Positions 1 to 5,048 of a stretch of DNA of 5,804 nt are shown here, piece by piece. Position numbers and translations under genes: made by a program. Numbering within the stretch: the stretch's first letter is position 1; each line of letters opens with the position of its first letter. The stretch is from NCBI GenBank assembly GCA_030830245.1, contig JAURNJ010000028.1, positions 1 through 5,804 on the forward strand, given 5' to 3'. The notes under the pieces are model-generated. The model saw nothing but the letters and a program-made list of their open reading frames with translations. It was not told where the DNA came from and made no database searches. This DNA is from Novosphingobium sp. (GTDB lineage Bacteria; Pseudomonadota; Alphaproteobacteria; Sphingomonadales; Sphingomonadaceae).

Positions 1-408
1 AGCCTGCGCGCCGATCCCTCGCAGATCCCCGATGCCGTAGAGGAAATGCTGCGCCGCTATTCCTTCGTGGTGCCGCTGCGCAGGGTCGCACGGGATACGC
101 ATCTGGGCGGTTTCGACCTGAAGGAAGGCGACCGGCTGATGCTGCACCTTGCCGGGGCGGACCTTGACGAGCGCAAGTTCGACCAGCCCGACCAGTTCGA
201 CATCACCCGTGACCTCAAATCTCACGTTGCGTTTGGCGGCGGCCCGCACCGCTGCGTCGGCATGCATCTCGCCCGTATCGAGCTGCACACGCTCTATCGC
301 CAGATGCTAGCACGCCTACCGATGTGGCGGCTCGATCCCGACCATCCGCCGACCTACCACAGCGGCAACGTGATCGCGGTCGATTCGGTCCATATCCGCT
401 GGGATTAA
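1..408 (+). CDS. Cytochrome P450, CYP101-like, C-terminal part (5' end outside window)
   Basis: This is a heme-thiolate monooxygenase; the family uses O2 and electrons from a ferredoxin to hydroxylate small hydrophobic molecules in the cytoplasm. The frame is open from base 1 to TAA at 406-408, giving 135 residues, about the last third of a roughly 400-residue bacterial P450. The K-helix ExxR motif is E15-M-L-R18. The heme loop fits FxxGxxxCxG, with F78, G81, the heme-ligating Cys85 (codon 253-255) and G87. From memory, the stretches EEMLRRYS and LDERKF and the ending VHIRWD resemble P450cam (CYP101: EELLRRFS, LDERE, LPLVWD), so a terpenoid-type substrate is plausible but inferred. The I-helix acid/alcohol pair lies outside the window. 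The ATG at 46 is internal, within the K helix, and is not the start. No ferredoxin or ferredoxin reductase gene is visible downstream. Confidence 0.95.
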   Translation, partial: SLRADPSQIPDAVEEMLRRYSFVVPLRRVARDTHLGGFDLKEGDRLMLHLAGADLDERKFDQPDQFDITRDLKSHVAFGGGPHRCVGMHLARIELHTLYRQMLARLPMWRLDPDHPPTYHSGNVIAVDSVHIRWD

Positions 409-456
409 TTCACAAGCGCGAACACAATTCCCGATACACGAACGGATCATTCGGCT

Positions 457-485
457 AGCCTCCCCACGGTAAGACCGGGGAGGCT
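457..485 (+). promoter_or_regulatory. Perfect inverted repeat / hairpin covering the Shine-Dalgarno of the MFS gene
   Basis: AGCCTCCCC (457-465) and GGGGAGGCT (477-485) are exact reverse complements, nine pairs, with an 11-base spacer. Within the spacer GGT (468-470) can pair with ACC (474-476) around an AAG loop, leaving a two-base AC bulge on one side. The 3' arm contains the GGGGAGG ribosome binding site, so when folded the RNA would hide it. No T-run follows, so a classical intrinsic terminator for the P450 gene is less likely. The half-site centres are 20 bp apart, about two helical turns, so a DNA-level operator for a dimeric regulator is also possible. The structure is seen directly; its role is inferred. 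Confidence 0.65.
477..483 (+). promoter_or_regulatory. Ribosome binding site that decides the CTG start of the MFS gene
   Basis: GGGGAGG is a strong Shine-Dalgarno sequence ending five bases before the CTG at 489. By contrast, the bases just before the ATG at 564 (CACCGCGGCAGGC) hold only a weak AGG that ends two bases before the ATG, too close for a normal site. This supports initiation at 489. Confidence 0.65.
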
Positions 486-488
486 GGC

Positions 489-1739
489 CTGAATACCGCT
501 CAATCGACTGCGCGCGCGGAATGGAAGCGCTATTGGCCGCTCGTAACCGCCACCGCGGCAGGCATGGCGCTCGCGGGCATGCTCAGCTCGGTGTTCGGGG
601 TCATGCTCGAACCGATGTCGCAGGACCTTGGCTGGAGCCGGGCTGAAATCTCGACCGGACCCTTCGTGGTCTCGATCATGGGCCTGTTCCTCGCCACGCC
701 AGCCGGGCACCTGATCGATCGCTGGGGCTCGAAGCTGACCGGCGTGATCGTCATCGCCTGCACTTTTGTCGCAATCATGGGCATGGCCATGGTGGGCAAG
801 CATCTCTGGCACTGGTGGGCTGCCTGGTTCTTCTTCGGCATCGCAGGTGGCTTTACCTCGACCGTGTGGATGGCACCCGTATCGACTCTGTTCGACAAGG
901 GACGCGGCATGGCGATTGCCGTCACCATGTGCGGCGCCAGCGTTTCAGGCATCCTCTCGCCGCCGATCACCGAATGGGTCTTGCAGCACCATGGCTGGCG
1001 GGTCGCTTTCGTGGTCCTTGGCCTGTTCTGGTGCGGGCTGACCCTGCCGCTGGTCCTGGCTTTCGTTCCCGGAAGGCTGCGCGAACCGGAAACGGCGCCC
1101 GACCCGTCCGACGATGCAGACGATGTCCCGGCCGCCTGGGGCATGGGGCCACGCGAAGGGCTGACCTCGCGCCCCTTCTGGCTGATGTTCACCGCATCGG
1201 GGATCAGCGGCATCACCAGCCTGGCCCTGATCCTCAATCTCGTGCCGGTGCTGACCTATACCGGCATCTCGCGAACCGACGCGATCATGATCGCCAGCGT
1301 GATGGGCATGGCCGGCCTCGTCGGGAGGCTGGTTTCCGGCGTCCTGATGGACATGTTCGACATCCGCAAGCTGGCGATAATCGGCAGCCTCCTGTCGATC
1401 GCATTGCCGCTCTCGTTGATCGTCGCACCCGGTGTGGTATGGGTCGCGATGGTCTCGCTGATCTTCCATTCGCTGGTCGGCGGGCTGCGGATGAGTGCGG
1501 TGATCTACATGACCAGCACCTATCTTGGCGCGCGCAGCTTCGGGCTGTTCTATGGCGCGATCACCACCACGATCACCGTGGCGCAAGGACTCGGTCCGCT
1601 GATCGCGAACTACATCTACGACCAGACGCAGTCCTACCTGCCGACGATCTGGGCTGCCGTGCCGGGGTTCCTGATTGCGGCGCTGTGCTTCTGGGCGCTC
1701 GGCCCGAAGCCGGACTTTTCGCGGCCCTCAGCCTCTTAG
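489..1739 (+). CDS. MFS transporter, 12-TM, probable CTG start
   Basis: This is an inner-membrane secondary transporter of the major facilitator superfamily. From the CTG at 489 it is 416 residues, a normal length for a 12-helix MFS protein. The in-frame region upstream of the ATG at 564 is open back to a TAG at 456-458 and contains no ATG, GTG or TTG. It encodes a short basic N-terminus (about residues 1-12, ending WKRYW) that runs into the first helix (about 14-36). Starting at 564 would remove the front of that helix. The loop 2-3 motif A is GHLIDRWGSK (about 73-82), and a related GRLVSGVLMDMFDIRK lies in the second half. A charged acidic linker (around EPETAPDPSDDADD) marks the central cytoplasmic loop. 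The overall look is of the broad monocarboxylate/oxalate-formate-like group, but the substrate is unknown. Following the P450 in the same direction by 80 bases suggests, without proving, a linked substrate. The 3' end overlaps the convergent Coq4-family gene. Confidence 0.9.
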   Translation: MNTAQSTARAEWKRYWPLVTATAAGMALAGMLSSVFGVMLEPMSQDLGWSRAEISTGPFVVSIMGLFLATPAGHLIDRWGSKLTGVIVIACTFVAIMGMAMVGKHLWHWWAAWFFFGIAGGFTSTVWMAPVSTLFDKGRGMAIAVTMCGASVSGILSPPITEWVLQHHGWRVAFVVLGLFWCGLTLPLVLAFVPGRLREPETAPDPSDDADDVPAAWGMGPREGLTSRPFWLMFTASGISGITSLALILNLVPVLTYTGISRTDAIMIASVMGMAGLVGRLVSGVLMDMFDIRKLAIIGSLLSIALPLSLIVAPGVVWVAMVSLIFHSLVGGLRMSAVIYMTSTYLGARSFGLFYGAITTTITVAQGLGPLIANYIYDQTQSYLPTIWAAVPGFLIAALCFWALGPKPDFSRPSAS

Positions 1740-2603
1740 CAGCGGGTCGTAGATGTCCCAGGCCTTGCCCGGCCCGCGCGTGAAGCCAAGGTCTGCCGCG
1801 ACATCGTCGAGCTGCATATCCAGGTATGGCTCGTAGTCGACCATGAACAGCGGCATCTTCACCGACTGTCCCGCCGCGAAGCCGAGGGTCATTGCCTCGA
1901 TCGTGATCGGCACGCCCTGCGGATAATTGTAGAGCTTGTTCACGAGGAAGGTCGAACAGGTCATGTTCGCCGCCTTGCCGATGGCGAGGGCGAACTCGGG
2001 CGAGAAGTATTTGTGGATCGAGGCGACGGTCATCGAGTTGATGCCATGTTCGCCCGCCATGTTGACGCCAAATCCCGAGACGATGTGGCTGATGTCGTGG
2101 GCGTTGACCATCATCTTGTGGACGTATTCAAGATCGTTGGCGGGTGGATCGGTGCGCATGAAGAACATCTCCAGCCCCGATGCCTCAATGAATTCGTTGA
2201 CCGCGTGACCAAGGGTGCCCGGTGCGCACGAAGCGATGTGATCGCGCTCGAACGTCAGCGTCTTGCGCGCGTCGAGCCAGGCGGCAAATTCCGGGTTCTT
2301 CTCGCGCTCGATCTGCAGCAGGCGGGTGTTCCCCGCCCAGTCCTGCACGTCGGCGATGCCCTTGACCATGTCGGGAATGTCATAGGTGATGGCGACATCG
2401 TCACCGGCGCGGCGCAGGCACATGTTGAGCATGGCGTGGCAGAACAGCGGGCTGTTGCGGAAAATGCTGGTCGAGGTGAGCACGCTGCCGGCAACCGGCT
2501 CCTGCTCGCCGCGCATATAGGCCACCTCGTGCGGCAACATGCCGTGGGCGCGGACATAGACCCGCTTGGCCTCGTCGCTCATCAGCTGGACTTGTTCGGT
2601 CAT
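1728..2603 (-). CDS. Coq4-family protein (ubiquinone biosynthesis Coq4-like)
   Basis: The protein has 291 residues. The diagnostic Coq4 metal-binding motif HDxxH-x11-E is intact as H169-D170-I-S-H173 with E185 exactly eleven residues on. Coq4 proteins act in ubiquinone synthesis; eukaryotic Coq4 scaffolds the CoQ complex and has been linked to decarboxylation and hydroxylation at ring position C1. There is no signal peptide or clear membrane helix. The start ATG (2603-2601) has GAGAGG seven bases upstream (2611-2616), a good ribosome binding site. The adjacent genes are not ubi genes, so this may be a stand-alone or specialised paralogue rather than the housekeeping enzyme; that is inference. 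The 68-base gap to the gene upstream contains only a weak -35-like TTGAAT (2652-2657, minus strand) without a convincing -10. The 3' end overlaps the transporter by 12 bp. Confidence 0.88.
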   Translation of the reverse strand: MTEQVQLMSDEAKRVYVRAHGMLPHEVAYMRGEQEPVAGSVLTSTSIFRNSPLFCHAMLNMCLRRAGDDVAITYDIPDMVKGIADVQDWAGNTRLLQIEREKNPEFAAWLDARKTLTFERDHIASCAPGTLGHAVNEFIEASGLEMFFMRTDPPANDLEYVHKMMVNAHDISHIVSGFGVNMAGEHGINSMTVASIHKYFSPEFALAIGKAANMTCSTFLVNKLYNYPQGVPITIEAMTLGFAAGQSVKMPLFMVDYEPYLDMQLDDVAADLGFTRGPGKAWDIYDPLLRG

Positions 2604-2671
2604 CCGCTTTCCTCTCGCCGGACTGGTTTATTGCCCTGCACGGTATCTTTAATTCAAGCGGAAGGCAACGC

Positions 2672-3214
2672 TCACAGCTTGCCGAATTTCGCCTCGTAAG
2701 CGGCGGTATCCCCGCTCGCGAGCAATTTTGCCTGTTCGACCCAGCTGTCGCGGCGGATACGCCCGGCAAAAACGCCGAGTTGCGCGTCAATCCTGTCGAT
2801 TTCGGCATCGTCCCACTCGGCGATCTGGGCAAACGAGGTGACGCCGAGCGGCCCCAGAAGTGCCGCGAGCTTTGGACCGAGTCCCTTGATGCGGGTAAGG
2901 TCGTCTCCTGAAGCTGTAGAAGCGGAAACCGCCGCGCTTGCCGCCGCGACTTCCTCCTGCGCCGCGACCGAGACGATCTCTCCGACTCCTGCCATGGTCA
3001 CGCTAGCCGGTGGCGGCACTAAGTCGGCAGCTGGCGGCGCGTCGATCAGCGCCTGGTTGCGCTGAGCCGGAGCCGCGCCTTCGTCGAGCACATCAGGCCG
3101 GTACGACCGCGGCGCACCTTTCGATCCCCGCCTGAAAATCCACCATGCAACCAGCAGCGCGACTAGCAGCGCAACTGACAGGACGATCCAGTTCGCCTCA
3201 ATGGTCTGCATCAT
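2672..3214 (-). CDS. Membrane-anchored helix-hairpin-helix domain protein
   Basis: This 180-residue protein has three parts. A single N-terminal membrane helix (about residues 9-27) is followed by basic residues FRRGSK, suggesting an N-out, C-in orientation. An Ala/Pro-rich low-complexity linker follows (about 40-100). The C-terminal domain (about 104-166) begins DLTRIKGLGPKLAALL, a classic helix-hairpin-helix with GLGPK at 111-115, and ends GRIRRDSWVEQAKLLA. This C-terminal module recurs in alphaproteobacterial proteins annotated as NADH-dehydrogenase-associated or 'H3TH/5' nuclease-like'; in most of them no activity has been shown, and no nuclease catalytic residues are evident here. The function is therefore unknown. 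Two consecutive ATG codons (3214-3212 and 3211-3209) follow GGAGGA (3221-3226) six bases upstream; the first is chosen. It lies 53 bp downstream of the vWA gene and 68 bp upstream of the Coq4-family gene, all on one strand. Confidence 0.85.
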   Translation of the reverse strand: MMQTIEANWIVLSVALLVALLVAWWIFRRGSKGAPRSYRPDVLDEGAAPAQRNQALIDAPPAADLVPPPASVTMAGVGEIVSVAAQEEVAAASAAVSASTASGDDLTRIKGLGPKLAALLGPLGVTSFAQIAEWDDAEIDRIDAQLGVFAGRIRRDSWVEQAKLLASGDTAAYEAKFGKL

Positions 3215-3229
3215 GATTGGTCCTCCGGC

Positions 3230-3251
3230 GCCGGGCGATAGCGCGCCCGGC
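3230..3251 (-). terminator. GC-only hairpin between the vWA and helix-hairpin-helix genes
   Basis: GCCGGGCG (3230-3237) is the exact reverse complement of CGCCCGGC (3244-3251), with a six-base loop. It begins 16 bases after the stop of the vWA gene in the direction of transcription. No T-run follows, so it would be a weak or factor-dependent terminator, or an mRNA stability/attenuation element. A second palindrome, CCGGCGCCGG (3225-3234), overlaps it and abuts the GGAGGA ribosome binding site of the next gene, so alternative folds are possible. In GC-rich DNA such repeats also arise by chance. Confidence 0.35.
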
Positions 3252-3267
3252 CCGGATGCTCAACCGC

Positions 3268-4959
3268 TCACCCTCCCTTGAGCGAACCCGCTACGCCAAC
3301 CAATCGCAGGAATTCCTGCCTCCAGAAATCGTTCTGGCTGCCCGCGAGCCCGCCGATCTGGCTGGGGCCGAAGCCGTTCATCAGTTCATCGCCGCGAAGG
3401 TTCTGGCCAAACGCCGCGACTGCCACAGCAAAGGCGAAGTCGCGCGGCATTGCCTGGCGCGTGAACATCGCGCTGGCCGGAACCGCCCGCTCGATCAGCC
3501 GCGAGGCGGTCCCATTGGGCAGCTTGTAGCGCAGTTTGACATAGGCCATTTCGGCAGCCTTGCCGCGCTCCCACGCCGCCGGCGCGGCATCTTCGTAGCG
3601 GCGCGGCCCGATCCAACCCTTCGCACCCGCTGGCACAATCTCGTAGATCGCGGTCACTTGATGGCCCGCGCCGATGTCGCCAGCATCGACCTTGTCGTTG
3701 TCGAAATCCTCTTCGCGCAAAGCCCGGTTCTCGTAACCGAGAAGGCGATACTGGCTGACCTTGGCGGGATTGAATTCGACCTGGATCTTCACGTCCTTGG
3801 CGATGGTGAACAGTGTCGCTTCCATCTGCTCTCCCAGCACCTTGCGCGCCTCCAGCGCGGTATCGATGTAGGCATAGTTGCCGTTACCGTGATCGGCGAT
3901 CTGCTCCATCATCGCTTCGTTGTAGTTGCCAGTGCCGAAGCCGAGCGTGGTCAGGGTTATGCCCGCGTCCCGCTCCTTCTCGACCATCTCGATCAAAGCC
4001 TTGGTGTCGGAAACCCCGACATTGAAATCGCCATCGGTGGCGATCAGGATGCGGTTAACCCCGCCCTCGATGAAATTGTCGCGCGCGATGTTGTAGGCCA
4101 GTTGCAGGCCCGCCGCGCCCGCTGTCGAGCCGCCTGCGCTGAGCCGCTCAAGCGCGGCCCTGATCTTGCCCTCGTCGTTCGTCGGTTCGAGCACCATGCC
4201 AGCAGCCCCGGCATAGACGACGATGGACACCTTGTCCTTCGCGCCAAGTTCCCCGGCGAGGCCCGCCAGAGCGGTCTTGACCAGGGGCAGCTTGTCCTCG
4301 CTCGACATCGATCCCGATACGTCGACGAGAAATACCAGGTTGGACGGTGGCCGGCCTTTACGCGGCAGATCATAGCCGCGCAGCCCGATGCGCATCAGCC
4401 GCGTTTCCGGGTTCCACGGCGTGACAGCCACGTCTGTGGTGATGCTGAACGGAGCCTCTCGGCTGTCGGGCGCGGGATAGTCATAGCGGAAATAATTGAT
4501 CATCTCCTCGGTGCGCACGGCATCGCGCGGAGGCATCTGCCCCTGCGTGAGGAAGCGGCGGGCATTGGCATAGGCGCCGGTATCGACATTGACCGAGAAA
4601 GTGGAAACGGGCTCAACCTTCGTGAGCTTGACAGGCGAAACCTCCTTGCCGTCGTAACGTTCGCGGCCGGGATCCTGCGCGACCATGACGGGCGGGATGT
4701 GGCGCGGATAGCCTGCTGCCACAGGTGCGGAGTGCTTGCGCGCCAAGGCCATCGCCTCGGTCGAGGGCGTCGGCGGTGGAGGGGGTGGTGGCGGTAGCGG
4801 ACGCGGTTCGTTGGACTGAGTGCTACCGGACGCGTCGGCGACGTTCTGCTCCTCCTGACCGGGTCCGGACGGGCCGTTTTTGCCCAGTTCGGTTTGCGCG
4901 GCGCAGCCGACGATCAAGGCAGCGAGACAGCAGGCAGTAACAAGTCTGGTCGGATTCAT
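3268..4959 (-). CDS. YfbK-like von Willebrand factor A lipoprotein
   Basis: This is a 563-residue lipoprotein. Its signal peptide ends in the lipobox I-V-G-C with lipidated Cys19; position +2 is Ala, consistent with outer-membrane sorting. A Pro-rich tether with eight consecutive prolines (about 56-63) follows. An N-terminal vWF_A-associated segment (about 110-162, VSTFSVNVDTGAYANARRFL and EEMINYFRYDYP) precedes the vWA domain (about 207-375). The vWA domain has a complete MIDAS: D213-x-S215-x-S217, T279 and D309. The C-terminal part (about 380-550) matches the DUF3520 region typical of this family. The intact MIDAS implies divalent-metal-dependent protein binding; partner and role are unknown. 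The ATG at 4959 is chosen because GGAGGGA lies six bases before it and directly abuts the lipoprotein-type MNPTRL start. An in-frame ATG at 4974 would place that Shine-Dalgarno inside the coding region and lacks a site of its own. It follows the flippase gene by 89 bp. Confidence 0.93.
   Translation of the reverse strand: MNPTRLVTACCLAALIVGCAAQTELGKNGPSGPGQEEQNVADASGSTQSNEPRPLPPPPPPPPTPSTEAMALARKHSAPVAAGYPRHIPPVMVAQDPGRERYDGKEVSPVKLTKVEPVSTFSVNVDTGAYANARRFLTQGQMPPRDAVRTEEMINYFRYDYPAPDSREAPFSITTDVAVTPWNPETRLMRIGLRGYDLPRKGRPPSNLVFLVDVSGSMSSEDKLPLVKTALAGLAGELGAKDKVSIVVYAGAAGMVLEPTNDEGKIRAALERLSAGGSTAGAAGLQLAYNIARDNFIEGGVNRILIATDGDFNVGVSDTKALIEMVEKERDAGITLTTLGFGTGNYNEAMMEQIADHGNGNYAYIDTALEARKVLGEQMEATLFTIAKDVKIQVEFNPAKVSQYRLLGYENRALREEDFDNDKVDAGDIGAGHQVTAIYEIVPAGAKGWIGPRRYEDAAPAAWERGKAAEMAYVKLRYKLPNGTASRLIERAVPASAMFTRQAMPRDFAFAVAVAAFGQNLRGDELMNGFGPSQIGGLAGSQNDFWRQEFLRLVGVAGSLKGG
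4771..4794 (-). other. Polyproline-encoding tract (eight Pro codons)
   Basis: Eight consecutive proline codons fall in the tether between the lipidated cysteine and the vWA region. They use CCG, CCA, CCC and CCT rather than one repeated codon, so selection for the amino acids, not simple repeat slippage, is likely. Runs of three or more prolines stall ribosomes and need elongation factor P, so synthesis of this lipoprotein should depend on EF-P. The tract is seen; the EF-P dependence follows from general knowledge. Confidence 0.8.
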
Positions 4960-4965
4960 GGCAAT

Positions 4966-4972
4966 TCCCTCC
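4966..4972 (-). promoter_or_regulatory. Ribosome binding site that decides the start of the vWA lipoprotein
   Basis: Read on the minus strand this is GGAGGGA, six bases before the ATG at 4959-4957. It overlaps the G of the upstream in-frame ATG at 4974-4972, so the longer form would have to read through it as codons. This favours the shorter, 563-residue start. Confidence 0.75.
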
Positions 4973-5004
4973 ACTTTCGTGCCCCTGTGCTCAGGAGGCC
5001 AAAT

Positions 5005-5026
5005 GGCGGGTGAACCGCGACTGAAC
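5005..5026 (-). promoter_or_regulatory. Tandem 11-bp direct repeat upstream of the vWA gene, possible regulator site
   Basis: On the minus strand GTTCAGTCGCG (5026-5016) is followed immediately by GTTCACCCGCC (5015-5005); 8 of 11 positions match, with the core GTTCA repeated exactly one helical turn apart. It ends 45 bases before the vWA start codon, within the 89-bp gap after the flippase gene. Head-to-tail repeats at about 11 bp are the usual layout for OmpR/PhoB-type response regulators, so activation by such a regulator is a reasonable guess. No convincing -10 or -35 pair was found in the gap. Confidence 0.3.
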
Positions 5027-5048
5027 GCCCTATACGAGCGACGAACCG

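Noticed and set aside
457..485. Intrinsic terminator for the P450 gene
   Set aside because: The stem is strong but is followed by GGCCTGAAT, not a T-run, and its 3' arm is the ribosome binding site of the next gene; a regulatory leader fits better, though termination is not excluded.
530..1237. 235-codon minus-strand frame opposite the MFS gene
   Set aside because: The translation is Pro/Arg/Ser/Met-rich with no domain, while the plus strand encodes a complete 12-helix transporter; it is a shadow frame.
815..1783. 322-codon plus-strand frame in another phase within the MFS gene
   Set aside because: The Arg/Asp/His-rich composition is typical of an out-of-frame reading of hydrophobic codons.
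2628..2657. Sigma-70-like promoter for the Coq4-family gene (TTGAAT, 18-base gap, CAATAA on the minus strand)
   Set aside because: The -10 match is poor and the sequence is AT-rich only locally, so it was not listed as a feature.
2013..2699. 228-codon plus-strand frame opposite the Coq4-family gene
   Set aside because: It is a His/Val/Asp-rich shadow of the gene carrying the HDxxH-x11-E motif, with no ribosome binding site or domain.
3217..4797. Long 526-codon open frame on the plus strand, antisense to the vWA gene
   Set aside because: The minus-strand frame has a clear lipobox, MIDAS and family-specific C-terminal region. The plus-strand translation is rich in Arg/His/Asp without recognisable domains and has no convincing start signal; long antisense frames are common in GC-rich genes.
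5028..5048. Promoter with a TATAGG -10 (minus strand) upstream of the vWA gene
   Set aside because: No -35 hexamer at an acceptable distance was found.
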